Source: Prevotella sp. (GTDB lineage Bacteria > Bacteroidota > Bacteroidia > Bacteroidales > Bacteroidaceae). Taken from it: a DNA stretch of 63,349 nt. The stretch spans positions 1-63,349 of the forward strand of contig JAFYYV010000031.1 of NCBI GenBank assembly GCA_017557405.1, written 5' to 3'. Each line of letters begins with the position of its first letter. Position 1 is the stretch's first letter. Below, in pieces: positions 54,086-61,688 of this stretch. A program made the translations under genes and the position numbers. The notes beneath the pieces were generated by a model. It did not search any database. It had not been told where the DNA came from and worked only from the letters and a program-made list of their open reading frames with translations.

Positions 54086-55954
54086 ATGACACTACGAAAC
54101 ATCCTTGGCAAAGCATTGAGCGCAGTGTTCCGTCCTATTGGCGCGAACGCCCGTTTCTTCGTATTCCTCTATGTGCTCGGGGTGGTGTGTGCTTGGCTGA
54201 CGTTGCCGCCGTATAAGACCGCTCGACTCTACCACAATCTTTATCTCGAGTTGTTCTTCGACCTCTACGTGCTCTGCGCCTTCCTCATGCTCATTCCCCA
54301 GCGTGTACGCCGATGGGTGAGGGGAGTAGTGGCTGTGGTGCTCTATGTGTTGGCCATCATCGACGTTTATTGTTATGTGAAGTTCGGTTCGACCATCACG
54401 CCCACGATGCTTCTGCTTGTGGGTGAGACCGACGAGCGAGAAGCAGGTGAGTTTATAGCTTCGTTCTTCTCTTCCGATGTTGTTTTCGGTAAGGTGGGAT
54501 GGCTGTTGCTGATAGCTCTTGCCCATATCGCATGTGCCGTGTGGGGTGGAAAGTTGCGGAAGATGTTGGGTGGCCCCCTCCCAACCATTCCCGAGCAAAG
54601 CTCGCCTACCCGTAGCCTTTCCCCCCGTAGGGGAGGATACAGTTGGGTGTTGGAGGCTTTGGCTGGCCTTGCCACTTTGGTGCTGCTGGTTTGGTCGTCC
54701 ATTACGAGTTGGCCCAACAAGCAGGCATTTTGGCGGATGATGAATCTGCAGACGCCCGGACAGGTAGAGGCCGAACTCAATCGACCCGATTGCGTGAATT
54801 GTTATGAGTCGCCCTATCGACTTGCCTTCAGCATCCGCTCGAACCAGTTGGCGGCCAAGCAGATAGACAAGCTCATCGAAGTGTCTCACCGTGTGCAGGT
54901 GGACAGTTGTTCCTATCGGTCGCCCCACATCGTCTTGATTATCGGTGAGAGTTTTGGTCGCCACCATTCTCAGCAGTATGGCTACTTCATGCCGACCACA
55001 CCACGACAGATACAGCGTGAGCACACAGGATTGTTGGTGCCGTTCACCGATGTTGTTGCTTCGTGGAACCTCACGAGTTTCGTCTTCAAGAGTCTTTTCT
55101 CCATGCATGTGGTGGGGCAGGAGGGTGAGTGGTGCGACTATCCGCTCTTTCCCGAGCTGTTCCGCAAGGCAGGCTACGATGTTACATTCCTGACCAACCA
55201 GTTCTTGCCGAAAGCCAAGGAGGCTGTCTACGACTTCTCGGGCGGGTTCTTCTTGAATAATCCCAAACTCTCAGCGGCCATGTTCGACCATCGCAATGAA
55301 AAGACGCACATCTTTGACGAAGGATTGTTGGCAGATTATGATAGGATGAAGGATGAAGGAATAGGGATGAAGGATGGAAAGCCTCGCTTGACCATTTTCC
55401 ATCTGTTGGGACAGCATCTGAACTATCGCACACGTTGTCCGAACAGCAAGAAACATTTCAAACCCGAGGATTACAACGAGCGTCGCCCTGAACTGAATGC
55501 CAAACAGCGTCGCCTGTTGTCCGACTACGACAACGCCTGCCTTTACAATGATTCCATTGTCGACCAGATTTGCCGTCGAATGGAGAACGAAGAGGCTATC
55601 GTCATCTATATGCCCGATCATGGAGAAGAGTGCTACGAGGGTACACGGGGCATCATCTGCCGCAACCACTCAGCTGAGATTGACCGCGACTTGGCACGCT
55701 ATGAATTTGAGATACCCTTCTGGATATGGTGCTCACCCCGCTATGCCGCCGTGCATCCCGAGGTGTTCAAACAGGTCATCGAAGCGCGTCAGCGTCCGCT
55801 CATGACCGATGCCGTTGCTCACACGCTGCTCTATCTGGCTGGCATAGAGTCGTCTTGGTACAAGCCCGAGTATGACGTGTTGTCGGCCGACTACAACGAA
55901 AAACGTCCACGAATATTGAAGAATACAACCGATTATGACCAACTTGCTGAATAG
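54086..55954 (+). CDS. Phosphoethanolamine transferase-like membrane sulfatase-fold protein
   Basis: The protein has 622 residues from the ATG at 54086 (a GTG at 54071 is possible). About five membrane spans fill residues 20-240, followed by a periplasmic alkaline-phosphatase/sulfatase-fold domain: HIVLIIGESFGRHHSQQYGY (metal Glu near 288), NLTSFVFKSLFSMHV (probable Thr nucleophile), DVTFLTNQ, ITIFHLLGQH-like and YMPDHGEECYEG. It resembles EptA/CptA enzymes that add phosphoethanolamine to lipid A. Two repeat blocks are read in frame: residues about 162-190 between membrane spans and about 419-431. It overlaps the next acyltransferase gene by 20 bases. Confidence 0.85.
   Translation: MTLRNILGKALSAVFRPIGANARFFVFLYVLGVVCAWLTLPPYKTARLYHNLYLELFFDLYVLCAFLMLIPQRVRRWVRGVVAVVLYVLAIIDVYCYVKFGSTITPTMLLLVGETDEREAGEFIASFFSSDVVFGKVGWLLLIALAHIACAVWGGKLRKMLGGPLPTIPEQSSPTRSLSPRRGGYSWVLEALAGLATLVLLVWSSITSWPNKQAFWRMMNLQTPGQVEAELNRPDCVNCYESPYRLAFSIRSNQLAAKQIDKLIEVSHRVQVDSCSYRSPHIVLIIGESFGRHHSQQYGYFMPTTPRQIQREHTGLLVPFTDVVASWNLTSFVFKSLFSMHVVGQEGEWCDYPLFPELFRKAGYDVTFLTNQFLPKAKEAVYDFSGGFFLNNPKLSAAMFDHRNEKTHIFDEGLLADYDRMKDEGIGMKDGKPRLTIFHLLGQHLNYRTRCPNSKKHFKPEDYNERRPELNAKQRRLLSDYDNACLYNDSIVDQICRRMENEEAIVIYMPDHGEECYEGTRGIICRNHSAEIDRDLARYEFEIPFWIWCSPRYAAVHPEVFKQVIEARQRPLMTDAVAHTLLYLAGIESSWYKPEYDVLSADYNEKRPRILKNTTDYDQLAE
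54571..54653. repeat. Composite palindromic repeat block inside transferase gene
   Basis: GGCCCCCTCC, then a hairpin element (54587-54620) whose tip is CGAGC-AAA-GCTCG rather than CGC-TGAA-GCG, then CCCCCCGTAGGGGAGG as in the 42-bp element, then a GGGTGTT heptamer. It encodes residues about 162-190, between membrane segments. Confidence 0.8.
55341..55375. repeat. Heptamer array inside transferase gene
   Basis: ATAGGAT, GAAGGAT, GAAGGAA, TAGGGAT, GAAGGAT: five 7-base units, read as MKDEGIGMKD. The units match those in the helicase gene at 7381-7415. Confidence 0.8.
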
Positions 55955-57014
55955 ACAACAGTGCCAGGCGTTGCGTGGAATCGCCATCATTGGCATCTTC
56001 CTGCACAACTATTGCCATTGGCTGAAAGGAATCGTCAGGGAGAACGAATACCAGTTCTTCCAGCGCAATGTCGCAGGTCTTGATGGCGTGTTGTTCCACC
56101 CCGATTGGAATCTGCCCATCCATCTGCTGTCGTTCTTTGGACACTATGGCGTTCCGCTGTTCCTGTTCCTCAGCGCATACGGTTTGGTGTTGAAATACGA
56201 GTCGCGTCCTTATCCTCTTTCCAACGGAAACGGGACGGATAAGTTCTGGACTCCGCTGAAAGGCAGTTGGCGGTTCATTCGCTATCATTTCCTGAAACTC
56301 TTCAAGATGATGGTTGTCGGATATGTTGCCTTCGTGCTGATTGACTTCATCACACCCCACCACCATCACTATCAGCTGCTCGACATTGTGGGACAGCTAT
56401 TGATGTTCAACAATGTGATGCCCGATCCTGACCACATTATCTGGCCTGGACCTTATTGGTTCTTCGGATTGATGTTGCAGCTTTACATCGTTTATCGACT
56501 GCTGCTCTATCGTAGGCATTGGGGAGTAACAGTTGCCTTGATGGTCGTCTGCACGCTGATACCGTTGTTCATGGCCCCCGAAGGCGAGGCACTCAATCGC
56601 TATCGTTACAACTTTATGGGAGGCATGCTGCCCTTCGGATTCGGATTGCTTTGCGCTCGATTCCCGATGTATCTGAAGAAGACCTATTGCTGGCTGTTCG
56701 CCTTGCTTTCCGCGATGCTCATCTACAACGAGAGCCACGACTTCCTCGGTTGGTTGTTGGTACCTGTGTTCGTCTGTTCGTTGGGCGTCACCATCGTGAA
56801 AGTGATGCCACAATGGTTGTTGCGTCCGTTGGAGTGGATGGGCGGCATATCGGCTGCTTTGTTCGTCTGCCATCCCATCACACGAAAGATACTGATACCC
56901 TTGTCGCATGGCGGCGATGTCTATGCAGGGCTGTTGCTCTACGTGGTGGCTTCCATCTGTGTCGCTTGGCTTTTCAGCGAACTCTTCAAGCGCATTCCGA
57001 ATCCGAAATATTGA
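55935..57014 (+). CDS. Acyltransferase family 3 membrane protein
   Basis: The protein has 359 residues with about ten membrane spans. The N-terminus QCQALRGIAIIGIFLHNYCHW has the conserved RGIAI and His of acyltransferase_3 (OafA-type) proteins. GHYGVPLFLFLSAYGL is the second conserved segment. These O-acylate sugars of surface glycans or lipids. It starts 20 bases inside the preceding gene, so translation is coupled. Its stop codon is the first part of a TTGAACA heptamer array. Confidence 0.8.
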   Translation: MTNLLNRQQCQALRGIAIIGIFLHNYCHWLKGIVRENEYQFFQRNVAGLDGVLFHPDWNLPIHLLSFFGHYGVPLFLFLSAYGLVLKYESRPYPLSNGNGTDKFWTPLKGSWRFIRYHFLKLFKMMVVGYVAFVLIDFITPHHHHYQLLDIVGQLLMFNNVMPDPDHIIWPGPYWFFGLMLQLYIVYRLLLYRRHWGVTVALMVVCTLIPLFMAPEGEALNRYRYNFMGGMLPFGFGLLCARFPMYLKKTYCWLFALLSAMLIYNESHDFLGWLLVPVFVCSLGVTIVKVMPQWLLRPLEWMGGISAALFVCHPITRKILIPLSHGGDVYAGLLLYVVASICVAWLFSELFKRIPNPKY

Positions 57015-57052
57015 ACGTTGAAGATTGAACATTGAACATTGAGCATTGAAGA
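57011..57052. repeat. TTGAACA heptamer array starting at a stop codon
   Basis: Six 7-base units: TTGAACG, TTGAAGA, TTGAACA, TTGAACA, TTGAGCA, TTGAAGA. The stop TGA of the acyltransferase (57012-57014) lies in the first unit. Two more units (57099-57112) end exactly at the next ATG (57113). Confidence 0.9.
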
Positions 57053-57112
57053 TTCTTACACCTAAAGGTATAAGCGTTTTGGAAAAACGATTAGAAAATT
57101 GAACGTTGAACA

Positions 57113-58177
57113 ATGAACTGGAAGATAAAAGACATTGAACTGGCTAACATCAGTCGCTTCCGAGGCGAGCTGATGGGGGCTGCGATGTTGTTCGTCATCC
57201 TGTTCCATGTGTCGTTGCCACGTTCCGATGCTTTCTTCGGACTTCGTCGCATGGGAAACATTGGAGTCGACATCTTCTTGTTCCTCAGTGGAATAGGCCT
57301 GTGGTTCTCGTGGATGAAAGAGACCCCCCAAGCCCCCCTGTTTAGGGGAGTGAATGGGTTCGCCACTCGTTTGAAGCATTTCTATCAGCGTCGTTTCCTA
57401 CGCATCTACCCCGCTTGGCTCATCATGGCCAGCTTGTTCTATGTGCCCGACTACCTAGGACCTCGCAAGTTCTCGCAGACGTTTGTCGATTTGTTGGGCG
57501 ATGTGCTCATCAATTGGGATTTCTGGCTCTACGACGAGTTGACCTTCTGGTATGTCCCCAGCATCATGATGCTCTATCTGTTTGCTCCGTTCTACATGGC
57601 GCTCATCGACCGACATCCTGTTTACAAATGGTTGCCGGTGGTGATGGTCATGTGGTGCATTCTGGTGCAGTGGGTGACGCCCATTCATCAGGCAGTGGGC
57701 CATCTGGAGATATTCTGGAGTCGAGTACCCATCTTCTTTATCGGCATCAATATGGGCGAGATGGTGCGCCGCAAGGAAACCATCGATGGAGCGGGCATCT
57801 GGATGATTCTGCTCATGTTCGGAATGGCCCTCTCGGCAAGCCTCTTCTTGGAGCAGGTACGCCACGGGCAGTTCCCCTTGTTCATCGAGCGCATGCTCTA
57901 CATTCCATTGACGGTCACGAGTGTGCTGCTGTTGAATCGCGTGTTCCGCCGCACGCCACGATGGCTGAACGGCATCATGAAGTGGGTGGGCGCATTGAGT
58001 TTGGAGGCCTATCTGATACACCTCCATTTCGTATTGGTCTACATCGAGCCCTATCGATTGGGTTATTGGTGGACTTTCCTACTCACGGTGGCCATCACGC
58101 TGCCGTTGTCGTGGCTGCTGTTTAAAATCACGAGCGGCCTGCGGCCTAAAGGAAAAAGGATAAAAGAAAAAGGATAA
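57113..58177 (+). CDS. Acyltransferase family 3 membrane protein
   Basis: The protein has 354 residues with about ten spans. RGELMGAAMLFVILFHVSLPRSD and NIGVDIFLFLSGIGLWFSW are the acyltransferase_3 signatures, followed by FYQRRFLRIYPAWLI. It is a second, divergent member next to the one at 55935-57014. A palindromic repeat (57320-57355) inserts ETPQAPLFRGVNG between the second span and the FYQRR motif. The C-terminus LRPKGKRIKEKG is encoded by a GC palindrome plus a GGATAAA-type array. Target unknown; a lipid or surface sugar is likely. Confidence 0.8.
   Translation: MNWKIKDIELANISRFRGELMGAAMLFVILFHVSLPRSDAFFGLRRMGNIGVDIFLFLSGIGLWFSWMKETPQAPLFRGVNGFATRLKHFYQRRFLRIYPAWLIMASLFYVPDYLGPRKFSQTFVDLLGDVLINWDFWLYDELTFWYVPSIMMLYLFAPFYMALIDRHPVYKWLPVVMVMWCILVQWVTPIHQAVGHLEIFWSRVPIFFIGINMGEMVRRKETIDGAGIWMILLMFGMALSASLFLEQVRHGQFPLFIERMLYIPLTVTSVLLLNRVFRRTPRWLNGIMKWVGALSLEAYLIHLHFVLVYIEPYRLGYWWTFLLTVAITLPLSWLLFKITSGLRPKGKRIKEKG
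57320..57355. repeat. Palindromic element in acyltransferase gene
   Basis: CCCCCC..GCCCCCCTGTTTAGGGGAG core, related to the AGCCCCCTCC family. It codes for a short loop between conserved motifs. Confidence 0.6.
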
Positions 58178-58189
58178 AGGAGATTAAAA

Positions 58190-59068
58190 ATGAAAGGAAT
58201 GTTACGTCTTATCCGACCGAAGCATTGGATGAAGAACACCTTCGTGTTCCTCCCCATCTTCTTCAGCGGGCTTGTCTTCAATGGTCAGGCCATGTTCGCG
58301 GCATTTGTCGTGTTCCTGTCGTTCAGTTTCGCCGCTTCGTCGATTTATTGTTTCAACGACCTCGTTGATGTGGAGGCCGACCGCCGCCATCCTGTGAAAT
58401 GCCTGCGTCCTGTGGCTTCAGGAGCGGTGTCTGTAGGCAATGCCTATGCGCTGATGGGGTTGATGATATTGTTGTCGATGCTCGTCCTGTTGCTGTTGCC
58501 CGTCAACCGACTGCCCGTCTATGGCATCATCCTGTTCTATTGGCTGCTGAACCTCGCCTATTGCAAATGGCTGAAAAACTATGCTATTGTCGATGTCTGC
58601 GTGGTGGCCTTCGGCTTCGTGTTGCGCATATTGGCTGGAGGTGTTGCCGCAGCGGTGACACTCACCAACTGGATTGTACTGATGACCTTCCTGCTGACGC
58701 TCTTCCTCTCGTTTGCCAAACGCCGCGATGACGTGCTACGCATGCAACAGACGGGAGAACCACCCCGCCGCAATACCAGTCGCTACAATCTGACGTTCAT
58801 CAACCAGGCCATCACCATCACGGCCTCCGTCACGTTGGTCTGCTACATCATGTACACCGTCTCACCCCAGGTGACAGCCCGTTTCCACACCGATTACCTC
58901 TATCTGACGAGTGTGTTCGTGCTGGTGGGGTTGCTCCGATACATCCAGATAGCAGTGGTCGACAACAAGAGTGGCGACCCGACGAAAGTCATTCTTCACG
59001 ACCGCTTCACGCAGCTTGTGGTGCTGTTGTGGGGATTGTCGTTTGCGGTGATAATTTACTTCCTATAG
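58190..59068 (+). CDS. UbiA-type polyprenyl-phosphate phosphoribosyltransferase
   Basis: The protein has 292 residues and about nine spans. It starts LRLIRPKHWMKNTFVFLPIFFSG, and carries the first Asp-rich motif NDLVDVEADRRHPVKCLRPVASG (about 54-76), typical of decaprenyl-phosphate phosphoribose (DPPR) synthases. The second region is FAKRRDDVLRM. The family transfers 5-phosphoribose from PRPP to polyprenyl phosphate. A HAD phosphatase and a GtrA-like protein follow, as in the mycobacterial arabinose-donor pathway. The stop TAG overlaps the first bases of a repeat element. Confidence 0.85.
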   Translation: MKGMLRLIRPKHWMKNTFVFLPIFFSGLVFNGQAMFAAFVVFLSFSFAASSIYCFNDLVDVEADRRHPVKCLRPVASGAVSVGNAYALMGLMILLSMLVLLLLPVNRLPVYGIILFYWLLNLAYCKWLKNYAIVDVCVVAFGFVLRILAGGVAAAVTLTNWIVLMTFLLTLFLSFAKRRDDVLRMQQTGEPPRRNTSRYNLTFINQAITITASVTLVCYIMYTVSPQVTARFHTDYLYLTSVFVLVGLLRYIQIAVVDNKSGDPTKVILHDRFTQLVVLLWGLSFAVIIYFL

Positions 59069-59128
59069 CCCCCTCCAACCTCATTCCCGCTGAAGCGCCT
59101 ACCCGTAGCCTTTCCCAGAAAGGGGAGA
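59066..59128. repeat. Composite repeat at the UbiA gene stop codon
   Basis: AGCCCCCTCCAACCTC (from 59067) followed by the 31-bp element at 59083-59113, identical to 7140-7170, then CCCAGAAAGGGG. A GGATAAA array continues to the HAD start codon (59148). Confidence 0.85.
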
Positions 59129-59147
59129 CCTAAAGGATAAAGGATAA

Positions 59148-59828
59148 ATGATAAAGGATAAAGTATATGCCTTCGACTTCGATGGAACGTTGACTACGCG
59201 CGATACGTTTTTGGCGTTCATCCGCCACGCAAGGGGCAATCTCGCGTTCTTGTGGGGTATGCTGCTCCATTCGCCGTGGTTGGTGCTGATGAAGCTGGGT
59301 TTCTATCCCAACTGGAAGGCGAAGCAGCGTGTGTTCGCCCATTTCTTCAAGGGGATGACCATCGATGATTTCAATCAGCAATGCTGGTTCTTCGCCTACG
59401 ACAAACGAAGCCTGATTCGTCCGAAAGCCATCGAAGCCATCCGACAAGCGCAGATGGAGGGCTCCCACGTGCTGATAGTGAGTGCAAGCGTGGAGAATTG
59501 GGTCGGCCGATGCATCGAAGCCGCATTGGCCACCGCTCCCCAACAGCCAACAATCTCCTCCCCTACGGGGGGAGGACGGGAGGGGGCTCCCAACGTCCAA
59601 CAGTCAACATCCATCACCTTTTTGTGTACTCATATCGAGGTGGAAGACGAGCATCTCACGGGTCGGTTGCTTGGGAAGAACTGCTACGGAGTGGAGAAGG
59701 TGAACCGCATCCAGGAGGCTCTCCCCCAGCGTGAGGGCTACGAGTTGATTGCTTACGGCGACAGCCGAGGCGACAAAGAAATGCTTGAATATGCAGACGA
59801 AAGACATTATAAACCGTTTAGACGTTGA
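59148..59828 (+). CDS. HAD superfamily (subfamily IB) phosphatase
   Basis: The protein has 226 residues. HAD motif I is DFDGTLT (about 10-16), motif II is VSAS (about 110), and the Lys/motif III-IV region is EKVNRIQEALPQREGYELIAYGDSRGDKEML. It is probably the phosphatase that acts on the phosphoribosyl-polyprenol made by the adjacent UbiA-type enzyme, by analogy with mycobacteria. The 42-bp repeat (59547-59588) inserts about 20 residues rich in Pro, Gly and Ser (ISSPTGGGREGAP) between motif II and the cap segment FLCTHIEVEDEHLTGRLLG. The frame stays open and all motifs remain. It overlaps the GtrA gene by 38 bases. Confidence 0.85.
   Translation: MIKDKVYAFDFDGTLTTRDTFLAFIRHARGNLAFLWGMLLHSPWLVLMKLGFYPNWKAKQRVFAHFFKGMTIDDFNQQCWFFAYDKRSLIRPKAIEAIRQAQMEGSHVLIVSASVENWVGRCIEAALATAPQQPTISSPTGGGREGAPNVQQSTSITFLCTHIEVEDEHLTGRLLGKNCYGVEKVNRIQEALPQREGYELIAYGDSRGDKEMLEYADERHYKPFRR
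59547..59588. repeat. 42-bp palindromic element, copy 2 (in HAD gene)
   Basis: Exact reverse complement of 4856-4897. Here the bases are read in a different frame, as PTISSPTGGGREGA. Confidence 0.9.
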
Positions 59829-60237
59829 CAAGCGCCAGAAACTGGGCGAGATTGTTCGCTTTGGCATCGTGGGCGTGGCGGCTACGGTGGTGCAGTATGT
59901 GGTGTATTGGATATTAATCCAATTCAATCCAACACCCAACACCCAGGAGGGGGCCTCCGACAACCACCTCTGGCCCACCATCGCCATGACGTTGGGTTAT
60001 GCCATCAGTTTTGTCTTCAACTTCTATGCCTCCACCCATTTCACCTTCCGTGTGGAAGCCAACGTGAAGCATGGTGTGGGGTTCGCTTTTTCCCATCTTG
60101 TCAACTATCTGTTGCAGATGGTGGTGCTCAATTTCTTCTTATGGTTGGGACTCAGCAAGACAATCGCTCCGTTGCCCATGTTCTGCATTTGCGTGCCTGT
60201 TAATTTCCTGTTGGTAAGATTCTTTTTGAAACGATGA
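59791..60237 (+). CDS. GtrA family membrane protein (flippase-like)
   Basis: The protein has 148 residues from the ATG at 59791, with four membrane spans typical of GtrA. EIVRFGIVGVAATVVQYVVYWILI, MTLGYAISFVFNFYASTHFTF and FLLVRFFLK match the family. GtrA proteins move polyprenyl-linked sugars across the inner membrane; the mycobacterial member works with the DPA pathway. A short stretch after span 1 (NPTPNTQEG) comes from a heptamer-like CAACACC repeat. Its stop overlaps the next start (ATGA). Confidence 0.85.
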   Translation: MQTKDIINRLDVDKRQKLGEIVRFGIVGVAATVVQYVVYWILIQFNPTPNTQEGASDNHLWPTIAMTLGYAISFVFNFYASTHFTFRVEANVKHGVGFAFSHLVNYLLQMVVLNFFLWLGLSKTIAPLPMFCICVPVNFLLVRFFLKR

Positions 60238-61676
60238 GAGACTTCATAGACCTTTTCCGCATCCGCTGCGATGAGCGTAGGGTGGCGTTGTTCGCCTTGT
60301 TGGCATTCATAGCCCTCAACGCCATCATCATTTGCCAGTACTACTACCTGTTCACGCCCCTCCACGGCGACTACTGGAAGCTGTTCATAGGGCAGTTCCG
60401 CGTGTCGGGCTTCGACCCCATTACCTATGCGGTGGTGTCCGACTGGGCGGCGAAATACAATGTCTATCGCCATCCGCTGCTCGCCTTCTTCATGTATCTG
60501 CCCTACCTGCTCAATCAGGCCTGCATGAGCCTCACGGGCATGAACTTCGCCATCTTCATCGTGGCTGCCATGCTGGTGTTTGCGGCGTTCTATTCGTTCA
60601 TGTTCCTCGTGCGCATCTTCTGCGATGTGGTGGGCATCAGGCTGTTCGATGCAGTTCTGCTCTCGTCGTTGTGCTTCTCGTTCGCCTACGTCATGCTCTC
60701 CGCCATCGTGCCCGACCATTTCATCCTTTCGATGTTCATGCTCCTCATGGTGCTCGCCATGGCAGGTCTGAAAATCAAACACAAACGGCATTTCACCATC
60801 CTCGAGACCATCCTGCTCTTCATCTTCACCGCAGGCATCTCGCTCAACAACGGGGTGAAGGTGTTCATGGCAGCCCTCATCACCAACTGGCGCCGCTTCT
60901 TCCGACCGAAATACCTGTTGCTGGCGGTCATATTGCCATCGGCGCTCATCTGGCTCTTCGCCCGTTGGGAATACCGCGCCTTTGTGTGGCCTGAGGAGAT
61001 GGCTCGCAAGGAGGCAAAGGCGAAGCGCAACAAACAACTGACCGAGAAAATCTACCGCGACTATGCCGACACGGCCCGTGTGAAGGACTCTGCAAGCGTT
61101 CGCGCAGGGGTGAAGAAGATTGTGCAACAGCGTGCGCAAGCAAAATACAAACGCGACCATCAGAAGCCTTGGAACAAGAACGCCGGCAAACCCATTGCGC
61201 AGGGCGAGTTCATGCGGTGGACCGACATCAGTACGCCCCGACTTCAATCTTCTGTGGAGAATCTCTTCGGCGAGTCTATCCAACTGCATCAGGACCATCT
61301 CTTGCAGGATGTGCTGAAAGACAACCGCCCGGTCATCGTGCCCTATCGGTGGGTGGCGAACTACGTGGTCGAAGGCATCCTTGTGCTGCTCTTCCTGCTC
61401 GGTCTGCTCTGTGGAGCCCGCTCGCGATTCCTGTGGACGGCGATGGCCTTCTTCGCCTTCGACATGGCGTTGCATGTGGGGTTGGGGTTCGGTTTGAACG
61501 AGGTGTATATCATGTCGGCACACTGGCTGTTCGTGATACCCTTGGCCATGGGCTATCTGTTCAAGGCCGTGCGTGGTGGCTTGCTCGTCTCGCTCCGCGT
61601 GCTCACCGTGGCCCTCTTCCTCTGGCTGCTGGGGTACAATCTTTTCTTCCTCTTGAAATACATGCTCGCATTCTAA
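60234..61676 (+). CDS. Polytopic membrane protein (DUF6080-like), paralogue 1
   Basis: The protein has 480 residues. There are about eleven spans, with a charged loop at about 255-330 (EEMARKEAKAKRNKQLTEK). It begins LFRIRCDERRVALFALLAF, with FRVSGFDPITYAVVSDWAAKYNVYRHPLLAFF, FAYVMLSAIVPDHFILSMF, FTAGISLNNGVKVF and LFGESIQLHQDHLL. The topology and DPITY/PDHF motifs look like a GT-C type membrane glycosyltransferase, though no catalytic pair is proven. It overlaps the GtrA gene by 4 bases. I associate the family with DUF6080 from memory. A closely similar gene follows at once. Confidence 0.7.
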   Translation: MRDFIDLFRIRCDERRVALFALLAFIALNAIIICQYYYLFTPLHGDYWKLFIGQFRVSGFDPITYAVVSDWAAKYNVYRHPLLAFFMYLPYLLNQACMSLTGMNFAIFIVAAMLVFAAFYSFMFLVRIFCDVVGIRLFDAVLLSSLCFSFAYVMLSAIVPDHFILSMFMLLMVLAMAGLKIKHKRHFTILETILLFIFTAGISLNNGVKVFMAALITNWRRFFRPKYLLLAVILPSALIWLFARWEYRAFVWPEEMARKEAKAKRNKQLTEKIYRDYADTARVKDSASVRAGVKKIVQQRAQAKYKRDHQKPWNKNAGKPIAQGEFMRWTDISTPRLQSSVENLFGESIQLHQDHLLQDVLKDNRPVIVPYRWVANYVVEGILVLLFLLGLLCGARSRFLWTAMAFFAFDMALHVGLGFGLNEVYIMSAHWLFVIPLAMGYLFKAVRGGLLVSLRVLTVALFLWLLGYNLFFLLKYMLAF

Positions 61677-61688
61677 ACCCTCCGACAC

